64,000 nt of DNA from Bifidobacterium felsineum. Lineage in GTDB: Bacteria; Actinomycetota; Actinomycetes; Actinomycetales; Bifidobacteriaceae. Numbering within the stretch: the stretch's first letter is position 1; the number at the start of each line of letters is the position of its first letter. The stretch lies in assembly GCF_002802915.1 (NCBI RefSeq), contig NZ_PEBJ01000002.1:161167-225166 (forward strand). Reading direction: 5' to 3'. The notes under the pieces were generated by a model, which saw only the letters and a list, made by a program, of their open reading frames with translations, did not search any database and was not told where the DNA came from. This document shows, in pieces, positions 52,111-61,325 of the stretch. The translations under genes were made by a program, and so were the position numbers.

Positions 52111-53163
52111 TCATCGTGTGGATTTTCGAATGATGACCTCGGATTGAGTAGTAAGTAGCTCCGGTGAGCTGACGGTGCCGCGGATACGGCCAATCAGGCG
52201 CTCCACTGCCGTGGAAGCCACCCAGCCTAAACGTGAATCCATGCTTGTCAAAGGGATCTGCAGATATGCGTCCTCTTCGATATTGTCGAATCCTATTATC
52301 TGGATGTCGTCTGGGATGGAAATTCCGTTGATGCATGACACGGATATTGCGCCGATTGCTAATTGGTCGTTCAGCGCGATTATTCCGTCAAATGGGATTT
52401 GGGTATCAAGTAGGCGTTGCATGGTGCGGGCTCCCATGCCGATTGTCCAATTCTGCCCAGTAATGCCGATCAGTTGAGGATTGAGAGTAAGACCACGCTT
52501 CCTGCTTTCTGTTATGATGCCGCGCATACGAAGTTGGTAATTGCCTTCTTCTGCTTGCAACAATGTGGTTTCGTCATAGGCAGCACGAGCGCCTATAACG
52601 GCAAGTCTGGTGGAACCATGATCATACAAGTATCCCGCCGCTTTGGCGGCTGCCTGCATATCATTCGGTGTAATGTGGTCGACAATGCCCCATGTGGTGC
52701 GCGCGCCAACCACAGCAAGAGGAAAATCCACCTGCAAATCTTCCGGAGAAATATCTTCGACTTCGCTCATGGAGAGGATCATGCCGTCGGACACGGTGGA
52801 ATTGAAACTGCGCAGTAGATCGCGTGCGCTGCCTGACGACCCGTGCTCATAGGTGGAAACGTACACGGAATAACCGTGTTGCCGTGCAGCATCGATAACC
52901 CTGTTGGCAAGCTCGGCTAGATATGGTGGAGTGAGCGTGGGGATGGCAAGAGTGATGAATCCTGTGCGCCCGCGACTCATATTGCGTGCCGCCATATTGA
53001 CCTTGTATCCCAGTTCTTTAATGACTGCTTCAACATGTGTTCGAGTCTTCTCGGACATGCGCCCAGTGCCATTGATGACATTCGAAGCGGTTTTGAGTGA
53101 AACTCCGGAGGCTTGAGCTACTTCGCGTAAAGTCACTCGATTCCTGTTTGTGCGCGCAGCCAT
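52111..53163 (-). CDS. LacI-family transcriptional regulator
   Basis: 350 aa. The N-terminal HTH and hinge are VTLREVAQASGVSLKTASNVINGTGRMSEKTRTHVEAVIKELGYKVNMAARNM. The periplasmic-binding-like effector domain follows, ending with FDGIIALNDQLAIGAI and IQIIGFDNIEEDAYLQIPLTSMD. It lies after the beta-galactosidase gene, the last of a five-gene same-strand locus, and is the obvious candidate to control it in response to a galactoside. AAGGAG lies 7 nt before ATG 53163; an upstream Met at 53205 lacks it. Confidence 0.92.
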   Translation of the reverse strand: MAARTNRNRVTLREVAQASGVSLKTASNVINGTGRMSEKTRTHVEAVIKELGYKVNMAARNMSRGRTGFITLAIPTLTPPYLAELANRVIDAARQHGYSVYVSTYEHGSSGSARDLLRSFNSTVSDGMILSMSEVEDISPEDLQVDFPLAVVGARTTWGIVDHITPNDMQAAAKAAGYLYDHGSTRLAVIGARAAYDETTLLQAEEGNYQLRMRGIITESRKRGLTLNPQLIGITGQNWTIGMGARTMQRLLDTQIPFDGIIALNDQLAIGAISVSCINGISIPDDIQIIGFDNIEEDAYLQIPLTSMDSRLGWVASTAVERLIGRIRGTVSSPELLTTQSEVIIRKSTR

Positions 53164-53192
53164 GTTGTGCTCCTTGGGAGAATAAGAATTCG

Positions 53193-53229
53193 GTTCTATA
53201 GCCAACCGTTCAACGGTTGGCTATAGAAC
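53193..53229 (-). terminator. 18-bp perfect stem-loop between beta-galactosidase and lacI genes
   Basis: GTTCTATAGCCAACCGTT and its exact reverse complement flank a single base. No T-run follows on the - strand, so it may attenuate rather than stop transcription into lacI. The central AACCGTT-C-AACGGTT could also be an operator. Confidence 0.65.
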
Positions 53230-53238
53230 TTTGCTGGT

Positions 53239-55572
53239 TTACCAGCGCTTAAGCGTGTACTCGTATATCGGTGTGATGCCGACGGAGTGGATTTCGCTGG
53301 TCTCCTTGTCGACTTTCTCGCTTCGAGCCGCCATCGGGGAGTCCACGTCCACACTCACACCTTCCTTGAGTGGTGTGATGTAGAGGGTCATTGGTCCTTC
53401 GGCAAGCTGTTGTGTGAACTCATGCAGACCGATTTGCCAGACGTCTCCGTTAGCGAAGTTGTCGTGAACCATATCGCCATTGAAGAAGGCGGAACCGATA
53501 TCTCCGGTGTACTTCACGTCCACCCAGGCGTTCTTGAGACCGTCAAGATCCTTTGGATTGATGCTTAGCGTCCAGCGAGTCTGGGATTTGCGTTCGAGCT
53601 TGAACGGGACCTTGGCCTCCGCGCCGCCGATCGAGTATATGCCGAAGCCGGATTCATCCGTGCGTAGGGGTTGCAAGCCATTGCCGGTCAGCACGTCCGC
53701 TGGCAGCGCATATACATTGCTCTTAGCTTCGGTGGTCTCAAAGCGTATGCCGTGCTCATCAGGAATCACCGCGCCTTGGGCAATGATGAGTGCTTGCTCG
53801 CAACCATCTTCGCCAGGCATACCGCCCGCCAAATTCACGACGAACAGTTCGTCCGCGTGCGCGCGGTCGAGCACGATAATGTCGACCTTGGACCCGTCCT
53901 GCGTCACCGTAAAGCGCTCAATCGGGGCCATGGGGTCGCAACGGTATTCGTTGCTACCTTGAGATGTGATTGCACCATAGGCGAACGTGAAGGTTGATTC
54001 CGGCATGCCAGTTGGCTTGACGAATACATAGAGAGTTTCGCCATCCACGGTTGCGCGAGTGACGGGCTGTGCGGTTGCCTTGGTGAGCGTTACTCTACGG
54101 AGAGACATATTGAACGGTAGTATGCAGTTTTCATCCGCGGCAATACCTATATTGTCGAACGTCACAGGAGCTGCACCGTCAGAGAATTCAATGGTGATGG
54201 TTTCATCACTGCGGGGCGGCATATGCACATGATCCTGGAAGTTGTCGATGAACACGAACCCGGAGTGATTCGCCGCCCGCACTGACCAACGCAATGGCTT
54301 GGTATCGGTGGGGTCGATTTGGTTTTGGCCGATCGGCAGGGCGGGAATCATTGGTGTGAGTTCACTTTCGAACGAATGAACGAAGGTGTGGAGCACTTTG
54401 AGGCGGTTATAGGACTCACGGGTCTGAGCAAATTCGCCGAGCGGCGCTTGAAAGTCGTAGGAGATCTTCGGACACTGGCCTTCATTCATGAACCCACCCT
54501 CACGCTTAGGGTTCGTGCCTCCTTTGATGACGTAGTAGCCCAGGAAGTTGCAGCCAGATGCGGTTTTAATGTTGGCCATTGCGTCCACGGACTTCCATGG
54601 CAAGATGAATCGATAATTGTATGAGCAGAACATGCCGCCGCCCATCTCACAGCAGACGTAGGGATAGCTTTCGGGCGTGTAATTCATCTCAAACATATCG
54701 TACTTGGACTCTGCCATATGCTTGGAGGAGTGGAAATCCTGGTAATCGTATTCCAGGGTAGCCGGATGTTCGCCGCTGTTCGGCCCATAAAACAGCCATG
54801 GGCGGTACGGGTAGCCGCCCCACATCGGGATGGCGGAATCAGTGGTCACCGCATTGCCCCATGCGGTGGCCGTGTAAAACGGAGTGTCGAAACCGTACTT
54901 CAAAGCCAATGTCTTGAGAGCATTGAGATATGCTTCGCCGCTGGTGCCGCTATTCACCCATTCGTTGGCCACTCCGGTGGTGCACTCCCATGGTGCGGAT
55001 GAATGCTCGTACTCGTTATCGAGCTGGGTGGCGATGATTGGGCCTCCATCCTTGAACATGAGGCCTCTAAGCTGCTCGCCGACATGGGCGTAATAGTCAT
55101 CCACCGCTGCAAGGAATCCAGGGTCATTCTCACGCACTTCGTATGGCTGGCCATATAGCCAATCAGGCAAACCGCCATTACGAGTTTCGGAATGCACGAA
55201 CGGTCCGATACGAGCTACGCACCACAAACCATGCTTGGCGCATAGTTGTACGAAACGACGTAGGTCGCGTTGGCCGGTGAAGTTCCATTCGCCCTGATGT
55301 TCCTCATGATGAATCCAGTACACGTAAAAGGAAATGACGTTTACGCCCATCATCTTGAGTTTGATCAGTTCATCCTCCCACTGCCATGCTTCCACGCGGG
55401 AGAACTCGAATTCGCCCATAACCACGAATCGTGGTTCGCCGTTCACGGTCATGTAGTAGTTGGTGAAACGGATTTCATTGCCTTGTGGATCTCTGTTGGC
55501 GCCGTAATAGCGTTCCGGAATACCGGTGAATGGAGGTGTTGTTACGTCGACGGTTACAGTATGCGCAGACAT
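53239..55572 (-). CDS. Beta-galactosidase, glycoside hydrolase family 35
   Basis: 777 aa with no signal peptide, hence intracellular. The N-terminal TIM barrel shows the GH35 hallmarks GEFEFSRVEAWQWEDELIKLKMMG, NVISFYVYWIHHE and GLWCVARIGPFVHSETRNGGLPDWL. The acid/base is Glu187 in GGPIIATQLDNEYEH. The likely nucleophile is Glu309 (YVCCEMGGG). Beta-sandwich domains fill the C-terminal half. It should release terminal beta-galactose from an imported oligosaccharide. The gene follows two permeases and a binding protein and precedes lacI. A preference for human-milk or plant galactan substrates is plausible but not shown. Confidence 0.88.
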   Translation of the reverse strand: MSAHTVTVDVTTPPFTGIPERYYGANRDPQGNEIRFTNYYMTVNGEPRFVVMGEFEFSRVEAWQWEDELIKLKMMGVNVISFYVYWIHHEEHQGEWNFTGQRDLRRFVQLCAKHGLWCVARIGPFVHSETRNGGLPDWLYGQPYEVRENDPGFLAAVDDYYAHVGEQLRGLMFKDGGPIIATQLDNEYEHSSAPWECTTGVANEWVNSGTSGEAYLNALKTLALKYGFDTPFYTATAWGNAVTTDSAIPMWGGYPYRPWLFYGPNSGEHPATLEYDYQDFHSSKHMAESKYDMFEMNYTPESYPYVCCEMGGGMFCSYNYRFILPWKSVDAMANIKTASGCNFLGYYVIKGGTNPKREGGFMNEGQCPKISYDFQAPLGEFAQTRESYNRLKVLHTFVHSFESELTPMIPALPIGQNQIDPTDTKPLRWSVRAANHSGFVFIDNFQDHVHMPPRSDETITIEFSDGAAPVTFDNIGIAADENCILPFNMSLRRVTLTKATAQPVTRATVDGETLYVFVKPTGMPESTFTFAYGAITSQGSNEYRCDPMAPIERFTVTQDGSKVDIIVLDRAHADELFVVNLAGGMPGEDGCEQALIIAQGAVIPDEHGIRFETTEAKSNVYALPADVLTGNGLQPLRTDESGFGIYSIGGAEAKVPFKLERKSQTRWTLSINPKDLDGLKNAWVDVKYTGDIGSAFFNGDMVHDNFANGDVWQIGLHEFTQQLAEGPMTLYITPLKEGVSVDVDSPMAARSEKVDKETSEIHSVGITPIYEYTLKRW

Positions 55573-55650
55573 GGCTGTCTCCTTATTTGATGTAGATAAT
55601 GCCGGAGAACCGTAATCGATATCATGCTTGTTCTCCGGCGCTAGAATCTT

Positions 55651-56649
55651 TTATTCCTTGACGGCGCCTGCGGCGAGGCCGGATTGCCAGTACTTCTGCA
55701 GGCACAGGAAGGCGATCACCAAGGGGATGATCGTGATCAGGGAGCCGGTGATCACCAGGTTCTGGATCGCCTGGCCGCCGGCCGTGCTGGCTTGGTCCTT
55801 CCACTGGTTCAGGCCGATGGTCAACGGATACCAGTCGGCGTCCTTCAGCATGATCAACGGCAGGAAGTAGTTGTTCCACGTTGCCACGATCGTGAACAGG
55901 GCGGTGGTCACGATGCCGGGGGCCAAGAGGGGCAGGCTGATGGTCCAGAACGTGCGGAACTCGGACGCGCCGTCCACGCGCGCCGCCTCCAGGAGTTCGG
56001 TGGGCACGGCCTGCTCGCTGAAGATCCACATCAAGTAGAGGCCGAACGGGCTGATCAGCGACGGGATGATCATGGCCCACGGCGTGTTCGTCAATCCGAG
56101 CTTGGCGAACAGGAGGAACTGCGGGACCGCCAGGGCGATGCCCGGCACGCTGATGGAGCCGATGATCACCGCGAACACGGCCTTGCGGCCCGGGAAACGG
56201 AACTTCGCCAACGCGTAGCCGCCCATGATCGCCAGGAGGGTCGCGCCGCCGGCGCCGACGACCACGTAGATCAGCGTGTTGACCAGCCAACGGCCGAAGA
56301 TCCCGTTCTGATACGTGAACACGGTGGCGATGTTGTCCCACAGGGCGAACGTCTTGCCGAAGCCCAAACCGAACGTGCTGGTGAAGTCGGCCTGGGTCTT
56401 GGTGGCGTTGATCGCCAGGTAGACGAACGGGAACAGGCAGTAGACGGCGAAGATCGCGCACAGGATCGTCATCAGGGTCGAGCGGCGCGGGTTGTTCACG
56501 TTCGCGAACCCGGCCTTCTCGCTGCGCTTCCTCTCGGCCGCCTCGTCACGGGCGATCCTCTTCTGACGCTCCCTCTCGGCCCTCCTGGCCGCCTTCTCCT
56601 GAGCCCTCAACTCCGCCTCAGTCAAACGGGCACTCGTTGCTGCACTCAT
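55651..56649 (-). CDS. Sugar ABC importer permease (MalG type)
   Basis: 332 aa. A highly charged N-terminal helix rich in Ala/Arg/Glu (first ~55 residues) precedes six membrane segments of the MetI fold. The EAA loop that contacts the ATPase is EAARVDGASEFRTFWTISLPLLAPG. The ending LQKYWQSGLAAGAVKE is usual for CUT1 permeases. No ATPase gene is present, so a shared MsiK-like ATPase encoded elsewhere is expected. Codon use is far more G/C-ending than in the flanking genes from about 55.69 to 57.07 kb. Confidence 0.92.
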   Translation of the reverse strand: MSAATSARLTEAELRAQEKAARRAERERQKRIARDEAAERKRSEKAGFANVNNPRRSTLMTILCAIFAVYCLFPFVYLAINATKTQADFTSTFGLGFGKTFALWDNIATVFTYQNGIFGRWLVNTLIYVVVGAGGATLLAIMGGYALAKFRFPGRKAVFAVIIGSISVPGIALAVPQFLLFAKLGLTNTPWAMIIPSLISPFGLYLMWIFSEQAVPTELLEAARVDGASEFRTFWTISLPLLAPGIVTTALFTIVATWNNYFLPLIMLKDADWYPLTIGLNQWKDQASTAGGQAIQNLVITGSLITIIPLVIAFLCLQKYWQSGLAAGAVKE

Positions 56650-56707
56650 CAGATACGCTCCTTCACAATCACAGTCTCAGTCATTCCATCAATCAACGTC
56701 AGGCGCG

Positions 56708-57688
56708 TCACTTCATCTGCTCCTTCATGCTGTTGAGCTGGACCGCGTAGGCGATGGCCATGGTGATCACGGCCATGACGATGGCCAGGGCCGCGGCGTA
56801 GTTCGACTGGTTACCGGAGAAGCTCAGGTTGTACGCGTACATGTTCGGCGTGTAATACGTGGTGATCGCATTGCCCGGCACCATGTTCTGCAAAATGGAA
56901 GGCTCATTGAACAGCTGGAACGAACCGATGATCGAGAAGATCACCGTGATCGCCAGCGACCCCTTCAACTCCGGCAGCTTGATCGACTTGACGATCTGCC
57001 ACTCGGAAGCGCCATCGATCGAAGCCGCCTCATACAGGGAATGCGGGATCGTGGAAAGGGAGCTGTAGAAGATCAGCATGTTATAGCCAACGAATTCCCA
57101 TGTCACTATGTTGCCGATAGAGATCAGCAGCACCGAGGGGACCATGACGTCAAGATTCGTGCCGAATAGGTCGTTGAAGCTTCTCACCAGGCCATATTTG
57201 GCGCCATACATGAATCCCCAGATCAGGGTGGAGACCACGGCCGGCACCGCGTACGGCAGGAACGTGGAAATGCGGAAGAACTTCGTGCCATGCAGTTTCA
57301 TCGAATCGATGGCCAACGCCATCGCGGCCGCGAGGAACAGCATGATCGGCACCTGCACCACTGTGAACAAAGCCACACGACCCACCGAGCTCCAGAATTG
57401 CATGTCACTCATCAGTTTTGCGTAGTTGTCGAATCCGACGAACTTAGTGCCACCGATCATCTGCTTTTTGAAGAAACTGATGTACACCGCATATACGATT
57501 GGGATGATGAACACGAACACGAACACCGCGGCGAATGGCCACATGAACTTCCATCCACGCCAATCCGCCTTATGCTTGTTGTCTCTTGCCGTCTTGGAAT
57601 GCTGATTTATTGTCTTGAAAGAGATAGCTGATGATGTAGCGGTCTTGCCCGATATCATTGGTTGTGCGGAGATTATCTGCGGTGACAT
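56708..57688 (-). CDS. Sugar ABC importer permease (MalF type)
   Basis: 326 aa. A basic N-terminus is followed by FMWPFAAVFVFVFIIPIVYAVYISFFK, the first membrane helix of MalF/UgpA-type permeases, and five further helices. The EAA loop is EAASIDGASEWQIVKSIKLPELKGS. ATG 57688 has AAGGAAG about 8 nt upstream; the open frame extends back to 57820 across a stem-loop. Base composition changes sharply inside the gene near 57.07 kb: the 5' part resembles the neighbours and the 3' part is G/C-biased like the next gene. Confidence 0.92.
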   Translation of the reverse strand: MSPQIISAQPMISGKTATSSAISFKTINQHSKTARDNKHKADWRGWKFMWPFAAVFVFVFIIPIVYAVYISFFKKQMIGGTKFVGFDNYAKLMSDMQFWSSVGRVALFTVVQVPIMLFLAAAMALAIDSMKLHGTKFFRISTFLPYAVPAVVSTLIWGFMYGAKYGLVRSFNDLFGTNLDVMVPSVLLISIGNIVTWEFVGYNMLIFYSSLSTIPHSLYEAASIDGASEWQIVKSIKLPELKGSLAITVIFSIIGSFQLFNEPSILQNMVPGNAITTYYTPNMYAYNLSFSGNQSNYAAALAIVMAVITMAIAYAVQLNSMKEQMK

Positions 57689-57763
57689 GCTTGCTTCTTC
57701 CTTAAGGATTGGGAATCGTTCAGTGCCTGGTCCGTGTCTGCGGAGGGGCATCAAACATACAAA

Positions 57764-57794
57764 GAGCGGGGATACTGGGGCAGCATCCCCGCTC
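57764..57794 (-). terminator. Stem-loop between binding protein and first permease gene
   Basis: GAGCGGGGAT pairs perfectly with ATCCCCGCTC, followed on the - strand by TTTGTATGTTTG. Such a hairpin after a binding-protein gene typically lowers permease expression relative to the binding protein. Confidence 0.75.
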
Positions 57795-57841
57795 ATAATC
57801 GATTGATATCTATGAACCAAGTATTGCTATATCGCCATGAA

Positions 57842-59158
57842 TCACTGGTTGCTGACGGTATATCCCTGATCGGTGCCGTAATCGGCCAGGGTCTTCGCGT
57901 ACTTGGCAAGCGCATCCTTCAACGTCGTCTTACCTTGGAATGCTGGAACCACGTCGTCTCCGTACTTGGACTGGGCGAAGGAGTTGTATGGCAGATACTG
58001 GAACTTGCTTACCTTGCGTTCCGCAGCCTCGGCAAGTACCTTGTTGACTTCCTGCCTGCCAAAGTACTCATTCTTTTCGGATTGGAAGGAAGGATCCTCG
58101 AGCAGCTTTTTTGTGGCCGGGAACGTACCATGATCCGCCATAACCTTGGCGCCGTCACCGTGGGTCAGGAACTCCGCAAACTTGTAGGCGGCGGCGGTGT
58201 TCTTGGACTGTGCTGTGATGGCGAGAGAAGATCCTCCGTCCTCGGAAGAGGCCTCTTCGCCATCAGTCCATTGAGGCAACTGTGCGACTCGCCAGTTACC
58301 TTTGCCTGCGGCGGCACCGGTCTCAAGATCGGTGGGCATCCAGGCGCCGATGCTCAGCGTTGCAGTGGTGCCATCGCCGAGCGAGCGATACCAGTCATCG
58401 GACCAGTTGGTGATCTTCGGATTGATGAGATCCTCATCGATGAGCTTCTGCTGGAATGCAACATATTGTTGCAGTCCCTTGTCGTTCATGTTGATGGTGA
58501 TGTTCTCGCCGTCGACTTTGAATGGTTGCGCTCCGGCCTGCCATGCCTGGGCGAGGAACGGCTGGTAATCGATACTGTTGGTGATGTAATAATCGCCACC
58601 AAGTGCGCGCACCTTCTTGGCGGCCTCGTAATAGTCGTCCCAGGTCTTTATGGATTCGCCGTCTACGCCTGCTTTGTCGAATGTGGCCTTGTTGTAGAAG
58701 AACACTTCCGGGCTGGAGTCGATTGGTAAGGCGTAGGGCTTACCCTCCTGCAGCATCTTAGCCCACGGGCCGGCTGCGAAATCGTCTGCGAACTTATCGG
58801 CGCCAAACTGCGAAAGATCAATGACGCTACCATCCACCACGAATTGTGGCACAGTGGCATCTTCGAGCATGATGACATCGGGGGCACCCTTGCCGGCGGC
58901 TATGGCGTTCTGCAGTGCGGTGGCCGTGTCAGCGGCGGTACCGGTGCTGCTGTACTTGACAGTGATGTTCGGATTGGCCTTCTCAAAGGCGTCGATGGTC
59001 TCCTTGATGCCGTTGCCCCAGCCCCAGAACACAATCTCGCCTTTGGCGTTCGCAGTATCGGTATCCACCTTGGCTGTGCTGCTATTGCCGCATGCGGCAA
59101 GTCCTACAAGTGTAGTGATGGCCGCCATTGCCGCAACTGCCTTTTTCGCATTACGCAT
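57842..59158 (-). CDS. Sugar ABC importer substrate-binding lipoprotein
   Basis: 438 aa extracellular solute receptor of family 1. The signal peptide ends in lipobox LAAC with lipidated Cys23. The mature domain starts EIVFWGWGNGIKETIDAFEKANPNITVKYSSTG and continues with APDVIMLEDATVPQFVVDGSVIDLSQF and YALPIDSSPEVFFYNKATFDKAGV, typical of oligosaccharide receptors of the CUT1 class. GGAG lies 8 nt ahead of ATG 59158. It is first in the transport-hydrolysis operon. Several dyads and direct repeats in the 300-bp upstream gap point to specific regulation. Confidence 0.92.
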   Translation of the reverse strand: MRNAKKAVAAMAAITTLVGLAACGNSSTAKVDTDTANAKGEIVFWGWGNGIKETIDAFEKANPNITVKYSSTGTAADTATALQNAIAAGKGAPDVIMLEDATVPQFVVDGSVIDLSQFGADKFADDFAAGPWAKMLQEGKPYALPIDSSPEVFFYNKATFDKAGVDGESIKTWDDYYEAAKKVRALGGDYYITNSIDYQPFLAQAWQAGAQPFKVDGENITINMNDKGLQQYVAFQQKLIDEDLINPKITNWSDDWYRSLGDGTTATLSIGAWMPTDLETGAAAGKGNWRVAQLPQWTDGEEASSEDGGSSLAITAQSKNTAAAYKFAEFLTHGDGAKVMADHGTFPATKKLLEDPSFQSEKNEYFGRQEVNKVLAEAAERKVSKFQYLPYNSFAQSKYGDDVVPAFQGKTTLKDALAKYAKTLADYGTDQGYTVSNQ

Positions 59159-59180
59159 TATGCGTCTCCTTCTGTACCTT

Positions 59181-59202
59181 CCGTAAAGACCGTTCTTTAC
59201 GG
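59181..59202 (-). promoter_or_regulatory. Leader hairpin of the binding-protein gene
   Basis: CCGTAAAGA pairs with TCTTTACGG around a 4-base loop, 23 bp upstream of the ATG on the - strand. It lies close ahead of the Shine-Dalgarno region and may affect leader stability. Confidence 0.45.
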
Positions 59203-59217
59203 GCGTTGCTCGGGTAC

Positions 59218-59272
59218 GTACCGTTTGGTACACCGCCGTACCAACGTCTCAAACGATATACCGCTGTACCAA
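59218..59272. promoter_or_regulatory. Operator cluster: direct repeats and dyads
   Basis: TACACCGCCGTACCAA (59229-59244) and TATACCGCTGTACCAA (59257-59272) are direct repeats 28 bp apart with 14/16 identity. The first also closes two dyads, GTACC-GTTT-GGTAC (59218-59231) and TTGGTAC-N6-GTACCAA (59225-59244). They suit binding by the divergent AraC-type regulator or by the LacI protein of the locus. The remaining bases to 59449 are AT-rich promoter DNA without a gene. Confidence 0.6.
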
Positions 59273-59449
59273 TGAGGACAAAATCCCTTAAAACGCCTGA
59301 TTTTGCAACGTTTTTCCGACTTTTTCTCTATGCGATAAGGCTTCAAAAAAACGACATATATCACATATAAACCGACAATAGGTGATATCCTTCAGGCAGG
59401 AATAATCATCTAGCACCGGTCCGCAAATATCTGTGGAATTTGAAAGGTC

Positions 59450-60394
59450 TTGGTTACGCAACGTTTTACTCTGCACAGGCGCCACGTCGTTCCCGCCATT
59501 ATTCATCCAGTTGAAAAGGACGTCATTTCTGAGGAGTCGACGTTATTGATCACTGCTCCATCCTCCGACGCACGGAGTAATTTGCTTGTTCCGTTGCGCA
59601 TAGGACGGTTCGCCTACACGTCAGAGTTCCGCCTCGAACGGCAGCGGTTCGACAGTTTTCTGTTGGGGGTCGTGACTGAAGGTACGCTTCATGCGACGAT
59701 TTGGGATGATGGGGAGGCTTTGCGATATGACGTGCACCCGGGTGATGTCTTTTTGTTCGACACCTATCGTCGGCATGAGGGAAGCACAAGTGCCATAACC
59801 AGAACCAGCATGATTCATTTCGACGGCATTTCCGCGCGCATGTACTACGAGTGTATCGTTGCCGCGGCGGGCAATGTATTTCCTCTCGGCAACATTTCGT
59901 ACATGGAAAATGCCGTCGATATGCTGATGGATGCCTACACGCAGAACAGTCCGCAGTCGGACATCATCGGAGCTCGCATACTCACCGATCTATTGACCGA
60001 TTTGGCGCTTCTCCCTACATTTCACGGTAATGACGATCTACTAGCGGTTAGGGAAAGCGTCAGGTTCATTGATGGGCATTTTGCTGAGCGAATCACCGTT
60101 TCCGCGCTTGCTCAGCGTGCGATGATGAGCGAGCGTCAGTATCTGCGCAAATTCAGAACAGTGACTGGTGCCACACCATATGCGTATCTTGTCGCACGCA
60201 GAATCGATGAGGCGAAACGCCTGCTGCTTTCGTCATTCATGCCGGTTCAGGAAGTGGCTCATGCTGTGGGGTATCCCAATGCCAACGCGTTCGCCTCGGC
60301 ATTTAGAAGCAGAACCGGCGTGACACCAATTGACTTCCGCGGCAACGCGAAGTCTGGCCTCGCGCTCGATCGGCGCGGCGGGTCAGCGTGCTGA
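59450..60394 (+). CDS. AraC-family transcriptional regulator
   Basis: 314 aa. The N-terminal cupin-like sensing region includes LRYDVHPGDVFLFDTYRRHEG. The C-terminal double HTH is VRFIDGHFAERITVSALAQRAMMSERQYLRKFRTVTGATPYAYLVARRIDEAKRLL and VQEVAHAVGYPNANAFASAFRSRTGVTPIDFR. The start is drawn at TTG 59450 with GAAAGG 3 nt upstream; a later start is possible. It is divergent from the galactoside-uptake operon and may activate it. It is convergent with the LysR gene. Confidence 0.88.
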   Translation: MVTQRFTLHRRHVVPAIIHPVEKDVISEESTLLITAPSSDARSNLLVPLRIGRFAYTSEFRLERQRFDSFLLGVVTEGTLHATIWDDGEALRYDVHPGDVFLFDTYRRHEGSTSAITRTSMIHFDGISARMYYECIVAAAGNVFPLGNISYMENAVDMLMDAYTQNSPQSDIIGARILTDLLTDLALLPTFHGNDDLLAVRESVRFIDGHFAERITVSALAQRAMMSERQYLRKFRTVTGATPYAYLVARRIDEAKRLLLSSFMPVQEVAHAVGYPNANAFASAFRSRTGVTPIDFRGNAKSGLALDRRGGSAC

Positions 60395-60444
60395 TTGAGC
60401 GCGGTGCAAAAATGTATGTACGGGCCGGAATAGCTCCTTGTGAC

Positions 60445-61317
60445 TCAGGGCAGCGTTTCGATATTGCGCTGAATGTGCTCGACAAACCGTCGGGAAGCGA
60501 GTGGCAGACGATTCCAATCAGCATAAGCGATGGCCATGGTCCGTTGCACTGGTGGATCAGTGGGCTTGAGCGCAAGTCGGTAATTAGTGCGGTGCAAAAT
60601 GAGCTCGGCGAGAATGCTCACGCCCAGTCCGGCCTCGACCATGGTCATGATGGAGTAGTCATCGTGGATTCGTAGTCGGACGTTCGGCTTGAGTCCCACG
60701 GATGCGAATGCTTCCAATGGTTCCGAATAATGACCTTCCTCAAGCAAAATCATCGGTTCGCGCGCAAGAGCCTTCAACGGCACGCAGTCGAGTTGGGCGA
60801 GCGGATGATCGAGGGGGAGCACGGCGAGCATTTCACCTTGTTTGATGGTGATGGTCTTGACTTCACGCGAAGCGGCAGGATTGATGAATCCGAAGTCGAT
60901 GGTGCCGTTGTGGATCCATTCTTGGATGGTGGTGTAGTCGCCTTGGTGGAGCGTGAATCGTACGTTCGGATAACGCTGCTGGAAGCTACTGATCAAGCCG
61001 GGTAACCAGTGGGCCGAAATGCTGGCGATGGTACCCATGCGAATCACGCCGGTGTCGAGCCCGAGTATCTCGGCGGTCTTTTCTCTGATGCGCAACCCGT
61101 CTTCGACATACCGTTCGATAAGCGGGTAGAGTTGTCGGCTTTCCTCGGTGAGTGTGCAGCCATTGCGTTGGCGGTTGATGAGTGTGATGCCGAGTTCTTT
61201 TTCCAGCGAGGAGATCATTTGACTGATGGCGGATTGGCTGCAGTGCAGCTCATCCGCGGCCGCTGAAAAACTGCCATATTCGACGATGTGCTGCAAGGCG
61301 AGATACCGATTATCCAT
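60445..61317 (-). CDS. LysR-family transcriptional regulator
   Basis: 290 aa. The N-terminal wHTH is YLALQHIVEYGSFSAAADELHCSQSAISQMISSLEKELGITLINR. The effector domain begins VIRMGTIASISAHWLPGLISSFQQRYPNVRF. It is divergent from azlC and presumably controls the azlCD-phzF unit. The ATG has no Shine-Dalgarno and is preceded 8 nt upstream by TATTCT, so the mRNA may be leaderless. The effector could be an amino acid by context. Confidence 0.9.
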   Translation of the reverse strand: MDNRYLALQHIVEYGSFSAAADELHCSQSAISQMISSLEKELGITLINRQRNGCTLTEESRQLYPLIERYVEDGLRIREKTAEILGLDTGVIRMGTIASISAHWLPGLISSFQQRYPNVRFTLHQGDYTTIQEWIHNGTIDFGFINPAASREVKTITIKQGEMLAVLPLDHPLAQLDCVPLKALAREPMILLEEGHYSEPLEAFASVGLKPNVRLRIHDDYSIMTMVEAGLGVSILAELILHRTNYRLALKPTDPPVQRTMAIAYADWNRLPLASRRFVEHIQRNIETLP

Positions 61318-61325
61318 AGAGTATA

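Noticed and set aside
55684..56736. Long + strand frame opposite the MalG-type permease
   Set aside because: Gln/Asp/Arg-rich with no domains; an effect of the GC-rich patch on the real - strand gene.
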